DNA from: Bacteroidales bacterium
GTDB lineage: Bacteria; Bacteroidota; Bacteroidia; Bacteroidales; Bacteroidaceae
Reading direction: 5' to 3'
DNA length: 44,126 nucleotides
Assembly: GCA_004552155.1 (NCBI GenBank)
Contig: SFPF01000018.1
Span: 1-44,126 of the forward strand
In this document: one piece after another, positions 9,646-17,484 of the stretch
How the letters are laid out: each line of letters begins with the position of its first letter
How positions within the stretch are numbered: position 1 is the first letter of the stretch
Position numbers and translations under genes: made by a program
The notes under the pieces: generated by a model
Databases searched by the model: none
Told to the model about the DNA's origin: nothing
Seen by the model: the letters and a program-made list of their open reading frames with translations, nothing else

Positions 9646-10461
9646 TTAGAACACGTAGCTGAAGCCCAGCGTGGCGTAAATGGGATAGAGGTCGAAGGTG
9701 ACGCTCTCGAAATCGCTCGGGAAGATACCGTTCAGACCCCATTGCAGGTTGAGCATCACGGAGAGGTGCTTATAGGCGCGGAACTCGCCGCCTGCCTGCA
9801 AACCCCAGTGGAAGCGGCGCAGGTCGCTCGAGAAGTCGTAGATGGCACGCGACACTTCGGCTTTCGTACCCGTGGGGTCGATGTCGCGGATATAGCCATC
9901 GTGGGCCTCGCCCGAGAACTCGCCGTCGAACATCCAAGAGAAATACGGACCTGCCGACACCTGCCAGCGCTTGCCTATGCTGTAAGTGGCGAGGATGGGG
10001 AAGGTGAGGTAGTTGTTGCGCACCTTGGTGCGTACGCCGCCCGTCCATGCGCCCACCACCTTGCCGCTGCCGTCTTCGTTCACGGCTTCCATGTGGTAGT
10101 TCTTCACCGTGGCGTCGGTCTTCATGCCTTTCGTCTCAAATCGCACTCCGACCATCATGCCCCAGTTGGAATGTTCGAAACGCTTGTGCGCCCCGCCCTC
10201 TACGGAGATGTTCATCGTGGGGTTGTAACTGTCGATGCCGCGTATTTCCTTAGGAAGCGGCAGGGGCGACGTGCCGCCGAGGTTGAAACCTGCGGCGAGG
10301 CGCACGTGCCAGCCCTTAAGAGCAGCGCGCAGGAGGTTGAAATCGGTTTCTTTCGGTTCTTTTTCCTTATTCTCGCCTTCGGCGGCAAATGCCGTGGAAG
10401 CGGCAAATGCGAGGCAGAGGGTAAGAAACGTGCGGAGCATTATGCTGTTGGTCTTGGCCAT
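9646..10461 (-). CDS. Outer-membrane beta-barrel protein (PorT-like family)
   Basis: 271 residues. The N-terminus (MAKTNSIMLRTFLTLCLAFA... ASTAFA) is a signal peptide. The mature part has amphipathic strands with glycine and aromatic girdles (VRLAAGFNLGG, WGMMVGVRFETKG, YLTFPILATYSIGKRWQV, GLQAGGEFRAYKHLSV) and ends in a strand with terminal Phe (YATLGFSYVF), the usual BAM recognition end. This fits the PorT/OMP_b-brl_2-like barrels of Bacteroidetes. It is second in the operon, 33 bases after the lipoprotein gene. It is probably an outer-membrane partner of the exported PCMD and calycin-like proteins encoded with it; a direct T9SS PorT role is not shown. Confidence 0.82.
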   Translation of the reverse strand: MAKTNSIMLRTFLTLCLAFAASTAFAAEGENKEKEPKETDFNLLRAALKGWHVRLAAGFNLGGTSPLPLPKEIRGIDSYNPTMNISVEGGAHKRFEHSNWGMMVGVRFETKGMKTDATVKNYHMEAVNEDGSGKVVGAWTGGVRTKVRNNYLTFPILATYSIGKRWQVSAGPYFSWMFDGEFSGEAHDGYIRDIDPTGTKAEVSRAIYDFSSDLRRFHWGLQAGGEFRAYKHLSVMLNLQWGLNGIFPSDFESVTFDLYPIYATLGFSYVF

Positions 10462-10494
10462 AGGAATATGATGCTTGTATTTTAATAAGATATA

Positions 10495-11715
10495 TTATTG
10501 TCTGTGTATTTCGCGCCACTTGACTTCTATTTCGTCCACATAGAGCGTGCTGCCTACGCTGCCCTCAAAATATGCACCCTCGCGGCTCGAAGTCATCACC
10601 ACGGCAATGGAGTAGCCGTTGCGGTGAAAACGCTCTTCATCAAACGACTTGCCGTTCTTGTAGACAAAGGGTTCGCTGAAAAACAGCCACTGCTGCGGTT
10701 CGCCCGGATCGGCGATGCGTGCCAATGCCACGATACGGTCTGACGAAAGCACGTCGTTGCCGTTGAGCGGCGTCACCTTGCCTGTGGCAGGGTCGGGGTC
10801 TACCTCATAAAGCACGGCGTATATGTCGCAAAGGTCCTTGCGCCCTTCAATGACGTTTTGCTTAATGTCGGTAAAGACCGGACCGGCAGTATATTTATAA
10901 TAGCCTTGCAGAAAAAGCGGTTCGCCCGCCACCATCTGCAAGCCAAACTTCGTGGCTTTGCGTGCGCCGCCCGTGGGGCTGGCGGCTTTCGACACGTCAA
11001 ACGAGCCGATAAACAGGTTGCCGGCAGCGATGGGCATGTTCAGATTTTTGCCGAAAGAACCCGTTGTAAGCGTCTCCATACGTACGCATCTCCCTGCAAC
11101 GCCTCCTTCCACGCTGACGGTAGGATAATGTTCGGGCGCGGAAGCCATGCCCGTCAAGGCATAGCCTGCGTTGCCGCTATCCCAGCAATAGTCGCTGGTA
11201 TAATTGAACTCAGGATTGGGTTGCAGCCATTTGTGCCACGACTTACTGCTCCCCGTCGAAGCGTATTCCAGTTTTGTATCTTCAAAACTGCATTTTTTGA
11301 ATGGACTAAGGGGCAGGAATGCCACCTCATAGTCTTTGCGCCAAACCTGATCCTCTGCTATCACGGTATAAATCTGCGGGGTGGAGAAGTTGCGTATGGC
11401 GCCGTTGCCATCCTTTGCCAAACCTTTGTCAAGATACGTGATGCGTGCGCCCGGCGTAAGCGTGAAGCGCGGGGCGAGTGCCGTGCGGTCGGCGTTGGGC
11501 GTGCAAAGAAAATTTACGGAATTGTTCTGTATGTTGGGATTTCCGAGGATAGTGCCTTCGGGTAAGCTTTTGAGCCACTCCTCATCAACGCCCGTGATGT
11601 CGCACTCGGCATTGGGCGCTTCGTCTTTGATGCAGGCATTAAAAAGAGGCAAGGAAAGGAGTAAAAAAGAAAGGCAAGAGAACTTTTTTACAAAAAAAAC
11701 GTTGCAGTTTGTCAT
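10495..11715 (-). CDS. PCMD-domain lipoprotein
   Basis: 406 residues. A basic N-terminus and hydrophobic stretch end in the lipobox LFNAC, so Cys28 should be lipidated and the protein anchored in the outer or inner membrane. A short N-terminal Ig-like region (RFTLTPGARITYL..., about 80-130) precedes a PCMD (putative carbohydrate metabolism) domain. PCMD signatures visible here include the start FEDTKLEYASTG, the GNAGYALTGM segment, and the end STLYVDEIEVKW. It is the first gene of the four-gene operon, with a promoter box 23 bases upstream of the ATG. PCMD proteins are typically encoded beside surface-structure genes; the exact substrate is unknown. Confidence 0.8.
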   Translation of the reverse strand: MTNCNVFFVKKFSCLSFLLLSLPLFNACIKDEAPNAECDITGVDEEWLKSLPEGTILGNPNIQNNSVNFLCTPNADRTALAPRFTLTPGARITYLDKGLAKDGNGAIRNFSTPQIYTVIAEDQVWRKDYEVAFLPLSPFKKCSFEDTKLEYASTGSSKSWHKWLQPNPEFNYTSDYCWDSGNAGYALTGMASAPEHYPTVSVEGGVAGRCVRMETLTTGSFGKNLNMPIAAGNLFIGSFDVSKAASPTGGARKATKFGLQMVAGEPLFLQGYYKYTAGPVFTDIKQNVIEGRKDLCDIYAVLYEVDPDPATGKVTPLNGNDVLSSDRIVALARIADPGEPQQWLFFSEPFVYKNGKSFDEERFHRNGYSIAVVMTSSREGAYFEGSVGSTLYVDEIEVKWREIHRQ

Positions 11716-11737
11716 ACAATTTACTGATTTTGTGCTG

Positions 11738-11745
11738 CAAAGGTA
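11738..11745 (-). promoter_or_regulatory. -7 promoter box for the exported-protein operon
   Basis: Minus-strand TACCTTTG followed by CAGC is a consensus Bacteroidetes -7 box. It is the only good promoter seen upstream of the four tightly spaced genes. Confidence 0.75.
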
Positions 11746-11954
11746 CGAATTTTTTTTGGCGTCGCGCGCTGTTTCGGGTAATTACCGCCCGCATTTACCG
11801 CAAAAATGGTAATCTCTCCGCTTCCGACCGTTTCGCACTACACTGAAAAATCAGGAGGAATATACAAAAAAAACGCTGTTTCCATCGCGAAAATCGCCGC
11901 GCCTTATATCCCCGAGCAATTTACGGGCAAACCCTGCTGACGGCATGCCGGAGA

Positions 11955-12170
11955 TTTCTTCCCTGCTCGGGGATAATTATCATTATCCTGCTTACAGTTT
12001 TTACTATCCTATAAGAAAGTTTTTGTTACAAACCTTGTAACACGTATTACAAACTTTGTAACATGTATTACAAACTTTGTAACAAGCGTTACAAACTTTG
12101 TAATAAACTTTTTCTTATAGGAAAGTAAAAAATAGCACGGACTTAGTGAAAACTATCTCCGTGCAAATAA
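11955..12170. repeat. Family C 21-bp-period palindromic array, copy C1
   Basis: The core at 12004-12128 is bounded by CTATCCTATAAG and its complement CTTATAGGAAAG. Inside are four 21-bp units based on the palindrome GTTACAAACTTTGTAAC. The flanks carry degenerate units such as ATAGTTTTTACT. No coding sequence is seen. This element fills most of the 547-base gap between the operon promoter and the next terminator. Confidence 0.85.
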
Positions 12171-12206
12171 GATGTGTCAGGCAGCAATGTCCAAGCGCAA
12201 AGGCAC

Positions 12207-12240
12207 AAAAAAAGGCGCACCGCTGGGGGTGCGCCTTTTT
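12207..12240. terminator. Terminator of the Ig-like repeat protein gene
   Basis: A stem AAAAAGGCGCACC/GGTGCGCCTTTTT with a short loop, with A and T runs on both sides, so it can act in both directions. It lies 22 bases past the stop of the gene. Confidence 0.88.
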
Positions 12241-12262
12241 CGGGTAATAGGTGTCTGAATGC

Positions 12263-14482
12263 TTATTTCACATAAACCTTCTGGCCGTTCACGATGTACA
12301 GACCGCGCTGCAGCTTGCCTGCTACCTTGCGGCCGTCGAGTGTGAATGCCTGGGAAGCAGCGGGCGTTGCCGACGTGATGCTGCGGATGCCGGTTTTTTT
12401 GGCAATTTTCTCGATAGCTGCGGCACTCTCTGCCGTTACGTCGAGCTCGGCATTAGGTGTGAGGCGCCAAGCGCAACCGCCGTCGTCGACCGTCCATTGG
12501 CAAACAGGTTTGCCAGAAATCTGCGGAGAGGCACACATCCAGTCTTTCGTGCCGCCACTGGTAGAGAAGGCAAACTTGTAGTCTCCGAGCGCCTGAATGG
12601 TAATGGCGATAGGCTCATCTTGCAGGGAGGTGTTCACAGAGCCAGCGAAAGCGTTGACTTTAACAAACTGGCCGGCACCGGCGTTGTAGAGATAATACTG
12701 CTCATTGAATAAGATAACCAGCCAGTTGGCGTTCTTGCTCGTGAGGTCAACGTCCTGACTGAAATTGTAATTGTTGGACGCGCCGAGCCACATCATGCCA
12801 GAATGAGCCTCATCGTAATAAATCGTACCCAAGCCGTTGGCGTTCTTAATCGTGTAAGCTATCGTGTTGCTAAATTCGTCGAGCGAAGCAACGGGCGGCA
12901 CTGCCGGGCCGGTCACTGTGTAGGTCAGCGTAAACTCGGGATTGTAGGTGGCGTTAGAGTCATCATAAGTATCGTCATCGTTCCAGATGATTTGGTTGTC
13001 GTAGATGTAACCCTCGGGAACAGTGATGCTATACGTGCCCGGAGTGATAATCTCCGCATCGAGCGTGAGCGTCACGACAGGCGAGCCGCCGTTGTAGTCT
13101 TCCCAATTGAGATAGGCATCGGTCACCTTCTCGCTGGTGGCGGTGTTGATTACCTCAATCGGCTCATAATATTCTATGGATTCGCTGCGAGCGGAATAGG
13201 TGAGGCGAATTACGGAGAGCGTTTCTACTGCGCTATTATTCTCGGGGCTGACGGAGAGATAGTTGAACGTGTTCTTCGGCGTAGCCGTGCCCGTCACGGT
13301 GTAGGTGAGCGTAAACTCAGGGTTGTAGGTGGCGGCGGAGTCGTCCATGGTATCGTCGTCGTTCCAGATTATCTGATCGTCGTAAATCAAGCCTTCGGGA
13401 ACGGTGATGCTATACGTACCGGCGGCAGTGATAGCGGTATCGAGCGTAAAGGTGATGACAGTTGAGCCGCCCCAATAGTCCTCCCAGTTGAGCGTGCCTT
13501 GGGTAACCGTTTCACCCGTGGCGGTGTTGATTACGGCAATAGACTGCTCATAGTCTACCGACCCGCTGAGAACGGGGTAGGTCATACGGATTTTGGAGAG
13601 CGTTTCGACCGTGCTGTTGTTCTCGGGCGAAACCTCGGTATAGACAAACGTGTTCTTCGCCGTTTCGCCTGCGTCTTCGGGTACAACTTCAACAAAGCGG
13701 ACGGCAACGGTGACACTTGCGTTATAATATAGGTTGCCAGCTCCGTCATAGTCTGAGCCGTCGTTTTTGATAATGGTGTAGCCACTGAGATAGCTGCTCT
13801 TGCCCGAGTCATAGCCTCTGCAGCTAAAAAGCGTCATGTAGCCAAAAAGTTCGTCGAGTTCTGCATCCGTCTTGTCGTCCTTACCCATGCGAGCAACGGT
13901 GATATTGCAGTATAGCTCGTTGTAAGTGTCGTCAAGGCCAGTTACGGAACATCCCGAAAGCCAGCTTACACCGGCATACTTAGAGTGATTGCGGAACCAC
14001 TTGTTTTGGGGCGAGAGGAAAGAATAAGTGCCGTTAGCGTTAGCGCGGCATTCAAAAGCCGTGGCAGCAGAGGGCGTGCCGTCGAAAGCAACGAGGGACA
14101 CGTCTTCGGCAGAAGGCGAAAGCAACCACTGCGCACCCGTCTGCGTCATCATGACGAGGTTGTAGTACTTGCCGGCCTCAGGCATCTGGATACCCTCGGT
14201 GGCACTCTTGTAAGCCGTCTCGGCAGTTTCGAGAGCGGCCACGTAGTCCTTTGTAGCATTTTCATAGGCGCGAGCCTCGGCAATAACGGCGGCGAAGGCA
14301 GTGTAAGCCTCGCTTTCGGTGGTGGGATAACCCACGCCACGCAGGTTGAGTACCTCCTCAGCCTGTTTGGCGCGCTCAAGCACGGCTTCCGGCGCCTTGT
14401 CTTCGGACGTGCGTGCCGTGGCTGTGCTGACAGAAAGTAGCGCAGCGGCAATCATTGAGAATAAGTAGGTAGACTTTCTCAT
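12263..14482 (-). CDS. Secreted protein with two tandem Ig-like repeats and sorting-like tail
   Basis: 739 residues from the ATG at 14482 (MRKSTYLFSMIAAALLSVST, a signal peptide; an ATG two codons earlier is also possible). Residues about 35-90 are Ala/Glu-rich and helical, followed by a lectin-like segment. Two adjacent repeats of about 125 residues (start VSPENNSTVETLS and VSPENNSAVETLS) share IIWNDDDTxDDSxATYN, an acidic loop that could bind Ca2+, and end YTVTG. A roughly 150-residue module then matches the one in the 7322-8965 protein, including DWMCASPQ versus DWVCAAPQ. The tail ends GLYIVNGQKVYVK. It is a single gene with its own promoter and terminator. A surface adhesin or glycan-binding role is plausible but unproven. 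Confidence 0.78.
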   Translation of the reverse strand: MRKSTYLFSMIAAALLSVSTATARTSEDKAPEAVLERAKQAEEVLNLRGVGYPTTESEAYTAFAAVIAEARAYENATKDYVAALETAETAYKSATEGIQMPEAGKYYNLVMMTQTGAQWLLSPSAEDVSLVAFDGTPSAATAFECRANANGTYSFLSPQNKWFRNHSKYAGVSWLSGCSVTGLDDTYNELYCNITVARMGKDDKTDAELDELFGYMTLFSCRGYDSGKSSYLSGYTIIKNDGSDYDGAGNLYYNASVTVAVRFVEVVPEDAGETAKNTFVYTEVSPENNSTVETLSKIRMTYPVLSGSVDYEQSIAVINTATGETVTQGTLNWEDYWGGSTVITFTLDTAITAAGTYSITVPEGLIYDDQIIWNDDDTMDDSAATYNPEFTLTYTVTGTATPKNTFNYLSVSPENNSAVETLSVIRLTYSARSESIEYYEPIEVINTATSEKVTDAYLNWEDYNGGSPVVTLTLDAEIITPGTYSITVPEGYIYDNQIIWNDDDTYDDSNATYNPEFTLTYTVTGPAVPPVASLDEFSNTIAYTIKNANGLGTIYYDEAHSGMMWLGASNNYNFSQDVDLTSKNANWLVILFNEQYYLYNAGAGQFVKVNAFAGSVNTSLQDEPIAITIQALGDYKFAFSTSGGTKDWMCASPQISGKPVCQWTVDDGGCAWRLTPNAELDVTAESAAAIEKIAKKTGIRSITSATPAASQAFTLDGRKVAGKLQRGLYIVNGQKVYVK

Positions 14483-14565
14483 AGACATAGATAGAATTAA
14501 GGTTAATAATAGGTACAATTAAGGTAACAAATGAATTAGCGCAACACACGCGCCTCTTCATACGG

Positions 14566-14573
14566 CAAAGTTA
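14566..14573 (-). promoter_or_regulatory. -7 promoter box for the Ig-like repeat protein
   Basis: Minus-strand TAACTTTG, 84 bases upstream of the ATG at 14482, with a clean match to TAnnTTTG. Confidence 0.65.
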
Positions 14574-14678
14574 TTAAAAAGTTCCTTTGCTTATAGTATA
14601 ATTTCCACCTGAAATGCAAAAATCACGTCCCAACTCACGATTTTTAACGACAAACTGGCGAAAAGTAACAACGAAACA

Positions 14679-14721
14679 CCTTTCAGCAGACTGCTACAAC
14701 TTGTAACAGACTGCCGAAAGG
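14679..14721 (-). terminator. Possible terminator of the macroglobulin gene
   Basis: Imperfect inverted repeat CCTTTCAGCAGACTG/CAGACTGCCGAAAGG with a 13-base loop, followed on the minus strand by a T-rich stretch. It is 60 bases past the stop. The rest of this 300-base gap shows only the promoter at 14566. Confidence 0.5.
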
Positions 14722-14781
14722 GCGTGCCGCCCTAACCATTCATACGCAAACATCTATTTTTCAAGTCGATTTTCTTCCGCC

Positions 14782-17484
14782 CTACTCCACCGCAATGCTT
14801 GCAGCGGCGGAGGAACCGCAGTATTCGGGAGCATAGACGCAGGAGACGGCGGCGCAACCTGCCTTGTAAGTGCCGGCGCGGTCAATAAATCCTTCTTCGG
14901 TGACGGTGAGCGTGCCGCGCGGCATCTTTTCAAAGAAAAATTCGGTGGAGGCATCGTGCACGGCGCGGTAATAGCAATGCCCGTCGCTCCAATCTGCGCC
15001 AGAGAGGGCACGGCGCGGGGCAAAGCAGGCGGGACGCGGCAGGCGCAGTGACACGAAGTCGAAATCGCGGGCAGACGTTACAGTCGCCACCTGACGCACG
15101 CGGTCGCCCACTTTTGCAGACACGCCGCCCGTTTCCATGGATTGCCAAGCGCCATCTCGCCATACTTCAAAGCGGCGCGTAACGCGCAGGTCGATACCCG
15201 TGGGCACGGTTTCATTCTGCGGCATTGTGGAAATGGCGGTCACGCTGCCCCAAGAAAGTCCTTCCGAAGGCTTTTGTACGATTAAAACGCTACTTTTAGA
15301 AGCAATGGGGTCGGTATATGTTTCGCGCACATAACCGATTGTAGCGTTTGTGTCCCCATGCTTGCTGCCGCTATCGGCAAGCACGGTACGCCCGGCTTTC
15401 AATGTGTAAGAGAGCGGCGCGTTATCCTCTAGTTCCATCACCTTTGCTACGTCTGCCTTGACCGAAGGTGCGGCCAGGAGGCAATAGAGCGCATCGGCCG
15501 TAGCGATGGAAGTGTCCCACATCTGCGTACGCTTGCTCTGCATCAACCAAAGTCGCATTTCGTCCACCAGCACAGCGTATTCGGGGACTGTAGAAAGGGC
15601 TTCGATGGCAATGGTTTGCGTGGGTATGCGATAAGAAGAGGCAAACATCGGAGCACGGGCGGAGTCGAAGAAACGCCCGATAGCGGCGTTGCCTACGGTA
15701 TATTCTGCAAGACTTTCGAGCAGCGCGGAAGCCTTTTCTTTTTGTCCGTCAAAATCCAGGGCAAGTGCCATGAGCGATTTGGCGTAAAGGTCGCTACTTC
15801 CAGCCTGTTCCGCACAGCGTTCAAGCACAAACTGCGCGTTTTCATCGAGTTTTTCGCCGCGTACGGCATAGAGATAAACCACCGTAAGCCATAAACGAGA
15901 AGGCACGGCGTGATTTGCGGGCGTATGCGATACGCCCTCGTATTCCTTCATTTCTTTCACGGCATTTGCCAAAGATTTTTTCAAGAAAGCAAAGCCGCGC
16001 GCCGCCATGGGTGCGGCGGTTTGCTCGCCGGCAAGATTTTGCAGACGCGAAAGCAGCAGCACGTTCTGCGCAGTGATGTAATCGTTGCCCGGCATTTTGG
16101 GATACCAACTCCAAGAACCGTCGGCATTTTGCAGAGCGGCGAGTTTATCGAGAGCCGACTGGGCACGCAGAACGTAGGCTGTGGAGTCGAAGAGCAACTG
16201 CAATTCGCTTGTCCGCCGTCGCTCTGCCTCAGCCTCGCGCAACCACGGCGTTTCGTCTGCCACCTCGGCAAAGGCATTGCTCAAAGGCGTTTCGTGCTCT
16301 GTGCCCGCATTCAGGTCGGCGGCATATTGGCGCACGGCAGGCAGGGCGTTGGCAACGTGCCTGCCCAAAGCAAGGGCGTAGTAGCGGGCTGCCAGCGAGA
16401 AGGCGTCCGTGCTTTCCAAACGCGAAAGCGCAGGCAGGGCGCTCACGGCATACCACGTAGGATTGCTGCACATTTCTACGATGAAACGGCGGTTTTCTGC
16501 TTTCTTCTCCTTAAAAAGCGTGTCGAGGCGCAGGATATGCGCACCGCTCTGCGTGAAAGAGAAAGGCAGGGTGCGGCGCACTTCTGTCAAATCAGCCAAG
16601 ACAGGAAGCACGTGCTCTTCGCCGTCGGCATAGCCATCGGTTGCTGCGGCAAATCGGCACAAAACGGCTTGCACCTGCGCCGGCACGTCGCAGGCGAAAG
16701 TAAGTGCGGCGGCAGCATTAGCCCCGACTTTTATCGATTGCCTGCTCTCGGCGAGCGGGCGCATCGTGGCGGCATCACGGAGGAAGCGCGGCATGTGCGC
16801 CTGCAGCATAAACTCTTTGCGAGCCACGACGGTCGTATCCAAAAGCCCGTAGTCCACGGCCTGCGTATGCGCCAGCAGTTTGAGCCGCCAACTGGTGAGC
16901 GATTCGGGAAGCGTGAACACGAGGTCCACGTGCCCAAGACTGTCGGTGCGGAGCTGCGGCTGAAAGTAGGCAGTTTCTGTAAAGTTCTTGCGCACTTGGC
17001 CTTCGGCGGCAGCGGTTGCTTCTGCGCTTACCCCATCATATTCCGCGCTTTCATCGGTTGCAACGAGTTTATCCGCCATATCCATTGAAGCAACCGCGTC
17101 TTTAAGCATCAGTTTTTCTTTACTTGGAGCGGCGGCGGGGAAACCCATACCTGCCACCGGGGCACGGTAATGGCGGAAGTTGGGATAGTATGCCGTAGAG
17201 AAAATACCCAATTCATCGCGCCAATGTGTAAATTCCAGTTGTTTTTCCTTTTCTGATTTATAAGAAACGCAACCAGCAAGCAACGCCGCAGGTTGTTCGC
17301 CGCCGCTCCAGAAGTTATAGACCGTGGCGCGGTGGAAGTCCGTGCCCGTGAGCGACCAACCCATTGCGCCGAAAGCATCGAGCGAGGCGTCGTAGAGCGT
17401 GGCCATGAGCGAGGCATCGGCGGGGCGGCCGTCGGGGTGTGCTCCTCCTTGCCGGGCGTGAGGGTAGAGCGGAAGGTTGTCCAC
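14782..17484 (-). CDS. Alpha-2-macroglobulin-like protein, C-terminal part (separated by a frameshift)
   Basis: Second part of one long exported protein. Homology to the family begins near 17440 with PDGRPADASLMATLYDASLD, in a frame one base off from the upstream part. It contains the A2M core segment YFQPQLRTDSLGHVDLVFTL and LTSWRLKLLAHT, then a helical TED-like alpha/alpha-toroid (ADGSWSWYPKMPGND, YITAQNVLLLSRL) and a C-terminal beta domain. No CxEQ thioester motif is seen where others of the family have one, so covalent trapping is unlikely. The start codon of this frame at 17484 is not a natural start; the real product would read through from 20231. Bacterial A2Ms are periplasmic protease traps or envelope factors. 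Confidence 0.8.
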   Translation of the reverse strand: MDNLPLYPHARQGGAHPDGRPADASLMATLYDASLDAFGAMGWSLTGTDFHRATVYNFWSGGEQPAALLAGCVSYKSEKEKQLEFTHWRDELGIFSTAYYPNFRHYRAPVAGMGFPAAAPSKEKLMLKDAVASMDMADKLVATDESAEYDGVSAEATAAAEGQVRKNFTETAYFQPQLRTDSLGHVDLVFTLPESLTSWRLKLLAHTQAVDYGLLDTTVVARKEFMLQAHMPRFLRDAATMRPLAESRQSIKVGANAAAALTFACDVPAQVQAVLCRFAAATDGYADGEEHVLPVLADLTEVRRTLPFSFTQSGAHILRLDTLFKEKKAENRRFIVEMCSNPTWYAVSALPALSRLESTDAFSLAARYYALALGRHVANALPAVRQYAADLNAGTEHETPLSNAFAEVADETPWLREAEAERRRTSELQLLFDSTAYVLRAQSALDKLAALQNADGSWSWYPKMPGNDYITAQNVLLLSRLQNLAGEQTAAPMAARGFAFLKKSLANAVKEMKEYEGVSHTPANHAVPSRLWLTVVYLYAVRGEKLDENAQFVLERCAEQAGSSDLYAKSLMALALDFDGQKEKASALLESLAEYTVGNAAIGRFFDSARAPMFASSYRIPTQTIAIEALSTVPEYAVLVDEMRLWLMQSKRTQMWDTSIATADALYCLLAAPSVKADVAKVMELEDNAPLSYTLKAGRTVLADSGSKHGDTNATIGYVRETYTDPIASKSSVLIVQKPSEGLSWGSVTAISTMPQNETVPTGIDLRVTRRFEVWRDGAWQSMETGGVSAKVGDRVRQVATVTSARDFDFVSLRLPRPACFAPRRALSGADWSDGHCYYRAVHDASTEFFFEKMPRGTLTVTEEGFIDRAGTYKAGCAAVSCVYAPEYCGSSAAASIAVE

